Below, piece after piece: positions 12,801 through 24,400 of a stretch of DNA of 64,000 nt. A program made the translations under genes and the position numbers. Numbering within the stretch: position 1 is the first letter of the stretch; each line of letters opens with the position of its first letter. The stretch is taken from the NCBI RefSeq assembly GCF_030867145.1, contig NC_134433.1, positions 10,987,216-11,051,215 of the forward strand. Reading direction: 5' to 3'. This DNA comes from Opisthocomus hoazin (Eukaryota; Chordata; Aves; Opisthocomiformes; Opisthocomidae). The notes under the pieces were generated by a model. The model ran no database searches, had not been told where the DNA came from, and saw only the letters and a program-made list of their open reading frames with translations.

Positions 12801-15800
12801 CCAGTGTATTCCAGTTGAATCTCAGAAGCAAACAGCTTTTAAGAGGCATACTCCAGAGAGAAGACAATATGTTGCCAGTTTATTTCCTAGTTGGTCAGAT
12901 AGTGGGAACACTTCTCTGGTGTGGCTGTTGGTATGTTTGAGGATATTTATTGCTTGCTCTTTTTCCAGTGTTGTTTCAGAAGTAATACTATGTTCTAAAA
13001 GATTGGAAATTGCAGTAATGACAAACTCTTGTGAACTCAGGCTGGTAATGAGGCTACAGTTGTTGTAGAAATTCATAATCATAAGAGTTGCTGGCTATAA
13101 CTTTGACAGACTTACTAGTATCTGGAACTCTTCTGTACGTGTATATGAAGCTATTAAATCTATATATCTATCAATACAGGGAAGTCTTACCCCCTAATTT
13201 TTTTTTTTTTACATTTCTGTAATTGAAAAGCAAATTAATGACTAAATAGTATGAAAATAATAAAGGAAAACTTAGGCCTTATCCAACCCTGTGTTCTCCC
13301 TCCAGAAGCTGGGGATTTCAGAGGTGTGGTTACAGCCTGGGGGGGAAGGAGTTAGGTGTCTGATCTCGCACACTGTGTTTGCGAAGTGACTCAAGGTCTG
13401 ACATGGAATACTCAAAGAAAATTGCTAGCAATATATCTGTACTTATTATAATGGTATCTGTGTATCTTTAAGGATTAAAGCAAATATATAAACTTTCTTA
13501 TAACTTGAAAATTACACCAGCTAGATATGTAGAATAAAAGGGTGTCTGTGTGTAAAACAGGTTAGAAGGAGATGCTGACACTCCTGGAGTGCTGACCATT
13601 TTAACAGAATTGAAAGCTGTTCGTGTTTCCAGACTTTGATTGTAGTTGCATTGTCTCCATAAACTATATGAAAACTAACAGAGCTTTTCTTGGACAGCAT
13701 AGTAAGGTGGGATCAGTTGTTCAGGTATGATATCTCTGTTTGCATGAATGATGAATACTTTGTACATAACACGTACTTTGATGCATCAGAAAATATTGTA
13801 TTATGTGACTTTGAGTTTCTAAACTGTAGACCATAAAATGTTTGAGAACTGAATGTTGCTTGTTGCCTGGCTGGTATATTAATTCTGACACAGTCCATGA
13901 GATCATGACAGGGAGCTCTTTCAGAAGACTTAAATGGAGACTGTTTTAGTTGTAAATTGTAATTAAGCCCAAAGGGAGCTTAATTTATTGAAGGTACTAA
14001 AATATGAAGCAACAGATCTGTTTATATATAAACTTCAAAAAAATATGTATTGTAGCAACTTAGTCCTATTGTATTTAAACATACTGTTAAAAATCTTTTT
14101 ATAAAAGCATAGGGAGTGGATTACACAGGACTTACTTCAAGCAAGCTTGAAATGTAATATGAGTTACATAGTTTCACGATTTTAATGCAAGCAAGGTCAG
14201 AGCGTTGAGTACAGAGCAAGCCTGGGACTGAGCATATGGCTGTGGAACAGACAACCAAACCTCGTGAATTATACTTGCTTTTAAAAACAGTTTGTGCTCA
14301 GTTTAGGTAAATCTGTTTAAATATTACTGGATGGTAATAACCCAGAAGAATCCTTTTTTTTTTTTCCTTCTGTCTTAACACGCTCTTTAGTGTTTCAAAC
14401 AGTAGTGAATGTTAGTTTTGAGTAGTTTATTGGATTTTTTTGTTTGTTTTTCCAGGTCTATAAAGGTGAATTTCAGCTTCCGGACTTTCTTAAAGAAGTG
14501 CCACAGGTACCGTATTGGATTAGTTTCCTTTTTGCAGGTGTAGTCTTTACAAACCACTTCATAAATTTTATTTTGTCTTTGATTATAAGACAACAGGTGA
14601 CTCAAGATTATAAGAGAATAGCTTATCCATGAGATTGAATCTCCAGTACCCTCAGCAGTCCCAAGCCCCTCTTGAGTGCATGTGTAACACCAGTGTTAAT
14701 AGTATGGTGCCTGTAAACAGAGCTGGTTGAATGCTGCTGTGAAACTGGAGGAGAGTTTAACTCTCTTTTGTGCAGACCAACTTGCAAAGTTTGTTAGTTG
14801 TAGAGAAGCTTTATCTTTTGTTGCCTTGTATGGAATGGTTTAAAGCAAGTACAGTACAGAGAGCAGAGATAACTAATGAGAGATTTTTAAAAAGAAATAC
14901 TACTGTATCGGGCAAAACAAACAGTTCAGCCATGGATAGTGATGGTGTATTGATTTAATAATCAAGTGAGCAGAAGAGAGCAAGAGCACCCTTCAAATGC
15001 TGTTAATTGTCATCAGCTGCCTAAGGGACCTAACCTTAGCAATAGCGGTTGAAAACGCAAAATCCTTATCATGGAGTTCTCAAACTGCAAGATCTCTTGA
15101 TACTTTCCCCCTCAGCTATGTGAATATGTAGGAGACATGCTTCCAACCTCATGTAGACATGATGGAAGGGTTTTGGGCTGTAACCACTGGCCCATTTCCG
15201 GACATAAGAATTCAGTTTGGAAAATGGCATCCCTTCCTGCTGGGCAGCTCTTCTGTGTCTCCTGAAGGTGACAGAGCTGAGAGGATGGACTTGTTCCATG
15301 GAGGTGCCTGTTGGGGTGCTCCGTTGCAGTAGCTTGAAGGGCTGCTGTGTGCATGTGTGGTAGTTTTTTTTTTTCTTTCTTTTTTTTTCTCTCCCAAATG
15401 TGTAGTGAAATTAATTCTCCCTCCTATTGCAGATTTAAGCTTAAAACCAGTGTATGTGGCTCTGCTAGTCTAGCCATGAAAAATCAGCACAGATGATCTA
15501 GACAAGAAGCAAATATTCACCTTCATCAGAGAAATAACAAAAATATGTGTATTTTACTGTTTAAATGAAAAATTTCCTATGAAATAAGTTGAACATGTAG
15601 CAGTTGGTTTTCATTTCTTGGGTAAGAGCTGCTGAACTAGGCTCTTTGAAATAGCATTTTTTGTAGGCTGCATAATTGGTGGTAAATGTCTAAATGCCAT
15701 CTAAAGTGCTCTCTACATTGTGCTTTGGTGTCAGAACCAGGAAGCGGCTCATCGCTGTTACTGTCTCTGGGTGTGTTCAAGTAAAGCTAAGTAGAAAGCT

Positions 15801-17855
15801 TCTTTTTTTTTTTCCAATTCCTCCTGCATGTACAGGAGTACGGCGTTGCAGAATTGGGAGAGAAAGCATTTTTAGGGACTCTCTGCCTCCAGAATTTTGT
15901 ATCTCTGCAACTGCAAGAGGCACACTTGTTTCCCATTGGTCTCAACAGGAGCTGTGACTTGCCAAGCCTGCTGTTACCCACGACGTTTGTTGTTGTTGCT
16001 GCTATGTTTTTCACAAATCTGAATCACAGTTTTCTTCAGCCTCCTGCAAGGCCTTTCTCTTCTTTTCCAGGAGCTGGAGGCCAGCACCATTGTTTGTTTA
16101 TATTTTATTTGGTTTAGCAGCTCATTCTTTTGGGTGGGAGAGGGGCGTCGCAGTACTGATGGGGTTTGCTTGGAGCACATGTGGTCATCTTCTTGTTCCA
16201 GGGTAGTGCTGTTCAAGGGGGACCACTTTAGCAGAGCTGTTTAAAAAGAAAAGAGTTAGTAGGCAGAGCAGTATTTGAAATGGTAACTTGCAGCATAACT
16301 GTAGTCAAACATGCCAACACTTTAAGCAAAAGAGGAAAAGATTATATGCTTCTATCCGGATTTCTGAAAAGCCTGTAAAATGGCTAGAAGTAGACAAGTT
16401 ATTTGCAATGCTTGCGTTACTTTATATATTTACTTGATTTCCTATCCTTAACGATACATATGGTACAGAAGTTTATTTAGAATGTAAGTATAACTAGCCT
16501 ATCAAAAGCAAAGTAATTTGCAGTGTCTTTACCTTTAAAAGAAGAAAAAACCTACCAGGCACAAGCTTTTTTGACTTTGGTTCCCCAGTATTAAGAAAAC
16601 TCTTTGATTATGACTTTTGTTAGATGTAGAGATTGAAGAAAACACAGCAGAATCTACCACATGCAAACAAAGCATTTTGACTTACTCCATTCGTTCAAAT
16701 GAAAATTAATTGATTAAAAAAGAAAATTGGTTTCTTTTGTTCCAGCCAAAGAAGACAGTAGAAAGGAAGTCTCGTGGCAAGATAAAATGAACATGGATCA
16801 GTAAAGTCGAATAGCTGTAGCGTCTGTCTCATGTTTTCAGAATATAGCTTTTTGCTGTGGACACCAAACCTTTCTGATACATCTTTGTGATCTCTAACGT
16901 GGGCTTTGCTCTTTTACTGGATGTTTGCCTGCTCTCACCCTTTGAACAGCTAGTGCTCATGCTTTGCAAGTTATGCTCAGCTAATGGAAAACCATTAAGA
17001 ACCTGGCACCACACAGCTAAATGTGCTGTTGCACACAGCATTGTTCACTCTCAACTGCTGGCCAAAATGTCTATGCAGCTTAGTGGCAAGATAACTATTT
17101 GAATGTGTGCTGCTTAAAAGTTATTGTCAGCGAATTGTATTCAGAAAGTTGTGCTGTAGTCATTTCTAATGCTTTCAAATGCAATTATTGTGGTTATTTC
17201 AAGATTATCGAGTTGCAGCATATATGGCTGCAAGCATAGGGTGTGTTAGAACAGGAGACGATTAAATATTGCTGATAAGGATTTCTGGAAATGCAGGGAG
17301 GTGAGCTGCCTTTAAAATATAGCTCACTGCGTATGGATAGTGTGCTAGCAGAATAAATGATCCTTGATCTGCCTACAGTATCTGTTAGTTAAATTACGCT
17401 GTTTGTGTCTTCCAAGTGTCTTATGACACATCAAAATTCTACTATTACCAGTGAACGTCCTCTTTCAATCCATATGATAGGGAGGCTTCAAAATGGGACT
17501 CTGCTAAATTTCAGGAGGCAGATTTATACACTTAGCTAGCTATGATTACAGTATTTACCAAACTCTGAGCAGATTTATCCAAAGTAAAGAAAGGTCATCT
17601 AAAAAGCAAAAATAAGCTTTGTGAAATAGTAAGAGAATATTGCTTAAACAATAAAAACTGATGCTGGAGTTGAAATTGATGCTGGTAGTGTTCTCCTTTA
17701 GCATTACACGAAAGATAAAATTAACACAATGTAACTAAAGAGCTAGATGGTTTTGAGCACAAACATTGGTGCTGATAATGATATTTTTCTCCTCTATTGT
17801 AAAATAGCTAATTTCATTTTAATTATTTACTTGACAGACTGAACCGATGGAATAG
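3680..17855 (+). CDS. TPST1: TPST1 3' part: protein-tyrosine sulfotransferase 1 (partial; three coding exons, genomic span)
   Basis: TPST1 is a type II Golgi membrane enzyme that moves sulfate from PAPS to tyrosines of secreted and membrane proteins. Only the C-terminal 88 residues are here, corresponding to human residues of about 283-370. Exons 3680-3878, 14456-14506 and 17838-17855 join in frame (phases 2, 0, 0). The product runs from [20 protein letters not shown] through [15 protein letters not shown] and [17 protein letters not shown] to TEPME-stop. The human protein ends FLKEKPQTEQVE, so the tiny last exon is well supported. The SxDQ stretch and the lysine of SKW match PAPS-contacting positions known in human TPSTs (from memory). 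The large exon with the transmembrane anchor and catalytic base lies upstream of the window. TPST2 is excluded because its C-terminus differs. Confidence is very high. Confidence 0.95.
3879..14455 (+). other. TPST1: TPST1 intron, 10.6 kb
   Basis: This intron starts GTAAGG and ends tttttccag. It contains the antisense LTR at 11230-11859 and several short homopolymer runs (for example the T-run near 9541 and the G-run near 7005). Short ORFs (e.g. 4447-4710, 10918-11124) show no domain signature. I see no other genes. Confidence 0.8.
11230..11859 (-). mobile_element. Solo LTR of an avian endogenous retrovirus, antisense to TPST1
   Basis: Read on the minus strand, the 630-bp segment begins TGTGGGAAATTGACATTTAG and ends GTTTGTTTCCGCA, the TG...CA termini expected of an LTR. 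An AATAAA signal lies about 45 bp before the 3' end (plus strand tttatt at 11276-11281), as in R/U5. A TATATA-like stretch lies near the 5' side, which is an unusual place for a promoter, so that reading is weak. No gag, pol or env coding flanks it, hence solo. I could not find a clean target-site duplication: the flanking pentamers are tgacg and gcatt. An ERVL-like family is a guess. Confidence 0.65.
14456..14506 (+). CDS. TPST1: TPST1 coding exon (17 residues, [17 protein letters not shown])
   Basis: The exon is 51 nt, phase 0 in and out, between tttttccag and CCACAG|gtaccg. It matches human [17 protein letters not shown] with one substitution. The donor GTACCG is weaker than consensus, which fits alternative use of downstream acceptors at 16746 and 17838. 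Confidence 0.95.
14507..17837 (+). other. TPST1: TPST1 last intron, 3.3 kb
   Basis: This intron contains one plausible alternative terminal exon (16746) and otherwise AT-rich sequence. ORFs at 15069-15397 (minus) and 15694-16216 (both strands) overlap each other, lack domains and are judged chance. Confidence 0.75.
16746..16790 (+). CDS. TPST1: Candidate alternative terminal coding exon of TPST1 (basic tail [14 protein letters not shown])
   Basis: A good acceptor (gtttcttttgttccag, ending 16745) is followed in phase 0 by 14 codons and TGA. Spliced from the 14506 donor, it would replace the TEPME tail with a strongly basic one. AATAAA occurs at 17352-17357, so a separate polyadenylated terminal exon is possible. 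There is no homologue in human TPST1 that I know of. This may be an unused cryptic exon. Confidence 0.3.
   Translation, partial: PKKTVERKSRGKIK
17838..17855 (+). CDS. TPST1: TPST1 final coding segment (TEPME-stop)
   Basis: After the acceptor ttacttgacag, five codons ACT GAA CCG ATG GAA and TAG match the human tail TEQVE-stop at three of five residues, in the exact phase left by the 14506 donor. Only 18 nt of this exon are coding. Confidence 0.9.
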   Translation, partial: TEPME

Positions 17856-18626
17856 AAGATACAATGGATATTTCTTGCACAGAAGGTAATAAAAGACCAT
17901 GCAGCCCGCTCATTTGCTTTTCTTGATTTAGTTATGGTGTTTTTTTTAAACTTATGTAACTCCATGTAAGATTGTAGTAAGAAAAATACGAAGATGTGGA
18001 TCTTGATTCAGAATCTGTAAAAAATCACATTGAGGTAAGGACGAGGACTGGTGGTGAGAGCTACAGAACCATACTTCATATGCTTTAGGAATCACACTGC
18101 AGTTCTATAGGGCTCATAGCAATTTGCAATATTTGCTTTGCAGTTGGATTGTCAGCACTATTTCAGAGCTTGAAGCTGAAAGGAGTACACAAAACTACAC
18201 GTCAGGCATTCTTTAGCAGAGTTTCTTGTTCGTTCTAGTATCTGTGTGTCTTTCAGTGCTATGGCATAGTTGCACAACAGATTCAGGTCCCCATTTTAAC
18301 AAAACAGTGAAACTTTAAAGATGACTCTTAATTGTCTTTGCCTTTTGTTTTTAAATCAGTTGCCCTTTCTAGATAGAGGAAACTCCTGACGATGAGCTGA
18401 TTTGTCTAACTTGCTTTTAGTATGTCTCCTAGCCAGTATTTTCAATAAGCTGCATTTTAACTGTTGAATTAATAATGGCAGGATTGTGCAGGGAACTCAG
18501 TAAATTCCAGACTAGTTAACAAATGAATGACGCAAGATTTAGTGTATTAATCCAAGATTTCTACTTGTCAACCGCGTTATCAAATGTTCTGGCTTGACAA
18601 CAAAAGATGGCCAAATGCGTCCAGTT

Positions 18627-18731
18627 TAAATATAGCCAAAAGCAGCACGCTACACAACTATACCCAGCACGGATATTTATTATGTGGCCATAAATGTAGC
18701 ACTCCCTGTAGCCCTAAATATAGCCAAAAGC
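18627..18731 (+). repeat. Pair of 17-nt direct repeats, 88 bp apart
   Basis: The string taaatatagccaaaagc occurs exactly at 18627-18643 and 18715-18731. Looser relatives (ataaatgtagc at 18690-18700, gccaaatgcg at 18610-18619) lie nearby. The family, if any, is not recognised. Confidence 0.5.
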
Positions 18732-19830
18732 GTCATACCAATTAGAAATAATGGGTATAAAAGTTTTTAACGATTAATTGCACGTGTTCTTTCTGAAACT
18801 GATAGAGAAACCATAATCTTTTCATGTAGTCAGTGTTAAAAGGACTAAACCATCTACTTCCTTTTTGTCACTTACCTCTTTGAAAAATGTATTTCAAACT
18901 ATGGTATTTCTGTCTAAAGCTGCTGTCCAGTTTCTGAGAAACCAAATTGTTAACTTCCCAGCAGTAACTACCTCTGGAACGTTGTAATGGAAGAGACACT
19001 TCCAGCATGTAAATGCAGCCCAAATTCACAAGTATTTTGAATGTAAGTGCAAATTCAGCTATGGTTTTTTACATTTAAATATGCCTCAAGAAGTAACTCT
19101 AATGATACGTGATGGAAAAAGCAGCCACATTCCTTACAGGAAAGCTTTGAGTGCCTGTGGTTAGTCTTGACTGTGACTTTTCACCTACTGAGAGAACAGT
19201 GATTATTCTTAATTATGCATTATTTGTCATTACAAAATGTTGTCAAGGATAAAACCAGAATATTACATTGAAAGCTCAAACGTAACTTCCTTTTGCTTTT
19301 TCTTTAGAAAAGACTGCTGCCTTTTCAACAGAAACGATCGTAGACGGACGGTCCCGCTGAGCTCCGTGAGGTGTACGGCTCATGGCCTGCCTCTCTCAGA
19401 GTTTTCTCCCCCGTTTCTTCCATAATGTTTTTGTTCAAAATTTTGCTGTTGTGAGCACATGTAAACCTGGTAAAAAAAACAAAACACAAAACACCAAACA
19501 CTGATGTTAGTGTAGAACCGTATTACATTCGCACAAATTTTTTTTTTTTTAAGGTTTTAAAAAATGCAAAGCAATGCCTGTCTCCGAAATTGCTATTCTA
19601 ACTTAATTGTAAAACTCCATCGTTAAAGGTTTTTCTTTTCCTGTAGCAGTTTGGTTTTAAATGTATGAAGCTTTCAAAAGAGTGGTCTGTGCTTGTCCTA
19701 AAAGATTTTTGGTGGAACAGTTGTTTGTTTTATTCACATGTGGAAATTGTTAAATATCTTTTATTTAAAGAAGATTGATAAATTTCATGTACAATTATAA
19801 TTCAATGATCTTTTGTATTTTATTTTTCAA

Positions 19831-19836
19831 AATAAA
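19831..19836 (+). terminator. TPST1: Poly(A) signal, probable TPST1 end
   Basis: AATAAA is followed within 30-50 nt by T-rich and GT-containing sequence (gtgattttttaatt, then taatgtgtctg). It is the last canonical signal before the 20.5 kb CpG island. Confidence 0.6.
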
Positions 19837-19860
19837 TGCTTTAAATGTGATTTTTTAATT

Positions 19861-20499
19861 ATTATTAATGTGTCTGCCTCAGAGTTAAGGTTTAAATAAT
19901 TCAAAATATTGATGTATTACTGGGATGGAAGATGATCTAATGTCCTGAGTTTGGATCTCTTTTTTTACGGTTCACCGTTTTTGCAGTTTCATTTGCTTTT
20001 AATAGCGGGGTGATGAGGAAGAAGCAAATTAGGGTATTGTACTGAGAGGTATAGAAGAGTAATATGGTATTTGTTTACTGCAGGAAAAAGTAGGTAATGT
20101 TTAGCCTATTGAATTTGTTCCTCAAAAGCGATTTTGTGTTCAGACAGGAGCTGCTGGGGCGAGACGTCCTCGGGAAGCCGTGCTGTGACGTTCGTACCCC
20201 AGAGCTTGGAGCATCTGCCAGTCGCTGGGGACCGTCATCACTCCAGTGAGGGTCTGGGGATGGTTTTTGGGTCTGTTTTCTGTCCTTTCAGTGGGTTTGG
20301 GCATACTGAGCCCTTGCAGGGAAGACTTCTTCCCCAAACGCTTGTGTTTTCACGCGTTCTCTTACGATTTCGAATAGTTTGGGTTTTCCTCTGTTTCTTT
20401 TATTGCTACACCTCCGTTCTGAGATCGGCAGCCTCTGCGTGTGAAAGGCGTAGGGCAAGAACACCCCTGAAGCGCCTCCAGCAAACGGGTTCCGCTCAC
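19861..20499. other. Intergenic between TPST1 end and orphan CpG island
   Basis: AT-rich sequence becomes GC-rich from about 20130. An ORF at 20134-20553 runs into the CpG island and has no domain features. Nothing else is seen. Confidence 0.6.
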
Positions 20500-21110
20500 C
20501 CCTCTACCCGGCCCTCCCCGCGCTCTGCGCGGCGGCCGCGGAGCCTCCCCTAGTGCCGAGGCTGGGAACCGCGCCCCTCGCCTCACCGCCCCGGACGGCG
20601 CGGGCCCGGCCGCCTGCCCCCGTCCCTCCCTCCCGGTGCCGCTACCGGACCGGTAATGAACTGGGTGATTTACGGGACGTTTCTCCTCATAGATGAGCGG
20701 AAAGGAGGAAAAACGCCAAACACCACCCAGCCGCGGTGTCCGCGCCTCCCCGCCTCCCGTGACGGGACTGTCCCGGGCCTCGGCCCCGCCCGGCGTGACC
20801 CGGATGGGCCCTACGTGACGCGGGGGCGCGGCGGCCGCTCTCCATCCCCTCCCCGCTCCGGAGCCGCCGCGGGCGCGCAGCAGGTGAGGGCGGGCGGGCG
20901 GGCGGCGGAGAGGCGGGGCCCTCCTTCGGCGGCTGTGGCGGCGGGCGGTTCCCCCGCAGCCCGGCAGGGGGCGCGGTGGCGGCAGCGTTCCCCGGCCGCC
21001 CGTGAGGTGAGGGGCGGGGAGAGGCGCTGAGGCGCCGGCCGGGCCCGGCCCGGGGAGCGGTGGTTGCCAGGGACCGCGCTGGGGGGGTCGGGGCAGGTCC
21101 TCGGCTTGGG
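20500..21110 (+). promoter_or_regulatory. CpG island without an assignable gene; candidate promoter with first-exon donor
   Basis: About 600 bp of very GC- and CpG-dense sequence lies between TPST1 and KCTD7. It holds a CRE-like site tacgtgacg at 20812-20820, further gtgacg elements, and a plus-strand donor gcagCAG|gtgagg (exon end 20883). Immediately after the donor is a GGGCGGGCGGGCGGGC run able to form a G-quadruplex. It could be an upstream KCTD7 promoter, a lncRNA promoter or a bidirectional element. Overlapping ORFs on both strands (20656-21118) are the usual by-product of GC-rich sequence. Confidence 0.7.
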
Positions 21111-21378
21111 CTGGTCACAGCTCCCGATCCGCGGACGCGTTCTGGCGAAGTCCTTTAACGATTTAAGTGCCTAATTAATCCGTAATTTGCCGGACATCAA
21201 GCCTACGCAGGCATCTGGCTGGCTCGGGGCTGCGCTGCCGCGCCCGCACAGGGGTCGGTGCCTCGCTCAGCGGTGCTGAAGCTGGGAAGCTGCTGCCAGC
21301 TGGTGGCAGCGCGTCTGTGCCGTGAGACGCCGTGTGAGGCGACAGCTGCTGCGGCCAGCGAGCGGGGCCCGCATGGCC

Positions 21379-21450
21379 GCTGTCCTGGGGGTAGGCCTCC
21401 CTGCTGTGCTCGGGGTAGGCCTGGCCGCTGTCCTGGGGGTAGGCCTCCCT
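21379..21450 (+). repeat. 24-bp minisatellite, three units
   Basis: Units at 21379-21402, 21403-21426 and 21427-21450 share the core ggggtaggcct. Units 1 and 3 are identical and unit 2 is diverged. The 24-bp period is a multiple of three, so it gives an 8-residue repeat in overlapping ORFs; I do not regard these as coding. Confidence 0.75.
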
Positions 21451-24400
21451 GCTGCCCGGCTCCTGCCCCAGGCCGCTGGTGGTGAGGCGTCTCGTCGTAT
21501 CCTCCCAGTCTTTGCTCTCCAGCGCTAAAGTGACAGCATCCCTTCACCATACGCTGTGTTGTCTGTTGCGAATGTCTAGAGACGCTGAGGGTGTCCGGAG
21601 TGTTATGGTCAGGTGTGTAATACAGCTTACTGCAGCTCAGGGATCCCTGCCCTTTTTCAGGATGTTTCTTTGCTAATTTGATGCAGATACCTTAGAATTA
21701 ACTGGATATTATGTCTTTTCCCTCTTTTTTCACATAAACCTTTGATCATCTGAGTCTTTTTGAGGTACGGAGAGACTGCTAAGTCACCTCTCATTCTGCG
21801 TCCTCACAGGGACCCAGTTTCTCTTGAGAAAGGGAGAGCCTTCCTAACAGTCTGCTCGCTATCTCCCCAGAACAAGCACGTTCCAATTGGTCGGCTCTGA
21901 ACAGCAGTTTCTGTAGGTCTCCTATGATGGATGCATACATCAGTACCTTAATGGTAAAGACTTTGACTGTCTAATCATTGTGTCACTTTTTTATAGGTAT
22001 GTAACTTTGCCAACACCGGCATAACCTCAGAAGGTATTTAAGAGAAAGTTGTTTAAACTGATGTGGAAAAGTTGACGGAACAGCAGACCCTTGAAAAGCT
22101 TTTTGGAGTCTTAGTATCAAGTAAAACTCCATGCAGCTCTAGGGCTGCTGTTGTTCCCTAGGGAATGAAGCAAAACTGGTGCATCCGGTTCATTTAGTAA
22201 GCTTGCTTTGGCGTCTGTATGTGAGCTGGTATCTGAGCTGTCAGTAACAAAGCTCCGGGAAGTAACCTCTGCTATTTAAATGACAGGTAGCTTGTAAACT
22301 GGAAGGAGGTATTTCTGGTAGTGCTGGATGGTGCTGACGTGTGGTTCAATTAAATACTTGATATAGAAATCATTTTGCCTGTTGGTGGCGTTTTCTCATT
22401 AATTATCTGTTGATCTGGCCCTAGACGTATTTGAAAATGAAATGGATGCATTTAGTTAGTTTAAATAAACAAAACAAACCGTGCAACTTTATTGAGAGAT
22501 TTAACAAAGAAATATTTTTGTGCTTAGTTAATAATAATTATTGTGTATGCTTGAAGTGGCAAGAAGAGGGTATTCAGATGGATGCGTATTCGTCATGAAA
22601 TGGAGAGAACCGAAATGCAGAGAACCAGAATGCAGAAGACTGTATGTCAGCAAACTAGCCAGTGACTAGCTTACGTTTTTCTTTTAGGAAGACTCTCTGC
22701 TCCAGTCAGCATACTGCTGTTTCGCTACTCCATGTCTGTGGATGAACAGGAAGTGAAGCAAACCTAGAGAGAAACTTCTGTTGCCTTTTAATGAGCGTCA
22801 GAAAGCAGGTTAAACTTGTCAGTGGTCAATCTCTTCATTTTCCTGCCACTAATCTTATTTTTTAAATCCTGGACTAATTACGGGCTGAGATTTTGTATGT
22901 TAAACCTCACTGTTTAGGAGATTGCTTTGTGTGAACATTCCAATAGAAAAGAAGTTTATTACTCATGAGCATAATATACTTAATCTATCCTCTCATGTTT
23001 TTCCCTAAACCCTGGTGTCATGTTCAAGGAGGATTATGAAAGAGGAAGAAGGATTCCATCTTCTCAAACCTCTGTTTCTGTGGGAAAGAGGGCCTTTTTG
23101 GTACAATGCCAAATTGATGAACTTACCTGAAACACATTCTGTGTTCCATGATTCTGATATACTTAATGGAGCTGAATTTTGTTTATTCAGAGTATGGTCC
23201 ATTTACGTGAAAGCTATGGGACATTCTTAAAAAAATGTGGACAATTAAAGATCACATTTTTGGTCAGTCTAGAGTTCTTTTGAACTCTCCTAAGAGCTGG
23301 AAGTAGAGCAGTCAAAGCACTGGTTTCAAGTAACAGCGTTATGAATTGACAGTAAATACAGCCTCACACTCAATTTTGGCTATACATCTTATAAATTAAG
23401 CTTCTACAAGCTGTTTCATGATGATAATTTGTTTACCGAATTTTTGTCCCTACCAAAATAATCTTTCATTTGTGTTGTATATGCTCTTTATCTGTGAGTC
23501 ATAGCTGGCTTGTTTTGATAATTGATGGTGTCAAAATAAATGTTGTTTCAGGATAAATATTAAAATCGTTAATAAGGTGTGGACATTAAGAAGCCCTTCC
23601 ATCCTTATTTATGTGCTTGTGCATTGTACTGTGGTGGAAAAATGATTATGAAGTGGAAGTCCATCTTTTGAACTGTAGAGAAGAGAAATTAAATACCTAT
23701 CCTGAGCCGAGACAAACCTCTTAACAAGCTGGTGTTTAAAAGGAAATTTTCGAAACTTCATGTTACCTATTTATCTAGGTTTATTAGGGTGTTAAACAGG
23801 ATCTAGAATTCACCTCCAAATTTTTGTGAAAGGCAGCTATGTACTCTCCCACAGAATGTGGAGGTTTTGGTGTGATCAGCTCTCTGAAGAGTGTCTGTTT
23901 TGACCAGGAGCATCCCAGTTTTGTCTGGGTTCATTTTAACTTGCAGCTTTTTCTTTAAGAACTAAAATCTACAGACAGCCTGACGATGTGCCTAATGACT
24001 GTATTAGAGAATTAGTAAGGCAGAATAATGAATCATTAAATGGCTATTAAAATATGTCATTTCTGCTTGTTGATTTTGATTGGAAGCAACCTTTATGAAA
24101 CATTTAGTCAATAAATAAATGTGCCACATGTGCTTGTGCAAATATTTTCTCTTTTTACATTTTATAGTGATTTGAGAGAAAGAGCTTGCAGAGTTAGAAA
24201 ACTGGATAAAACCTCCAGTAGCATAATGGCTTTGTTAGGATGTGATGCCACCAGAGACACCACAGCAATCCTGTAAACGGAGGTACTTTTTACATAAGGA
24301 TGCAGTGTAAAGAGAACAGCAGGGTTTTTAGTCTTTCCTGCTCTGCTCTTTCAATTATTATTTTCATAATGCACGTTATTGTCAGTCTGTCCCATCCTCT

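Larger units (their letters stand above)
17856..19860 (+). other. TPST1: TPST1 3' UTR (probable extent)
   Basis: This is about 2 kb of AT-rich sequence between the stop codon and a good poly(A) signal at 19831. An early AATAAA at 17888-17893 lies only about 30 nt after the stop. A possible donor (CAGAAG|gtaata near 17886) means part of the UTR could be spliced. It carries a 17-nt direct repeat at 18627 and 18715. Confidence 0.6.

Noticed and set aside
20656-21118. ORFs of 124 and 143 codons in the orphan CpG island
   Set aside because: Same GC-driven pattern on both strands, with no recognisable protein features.
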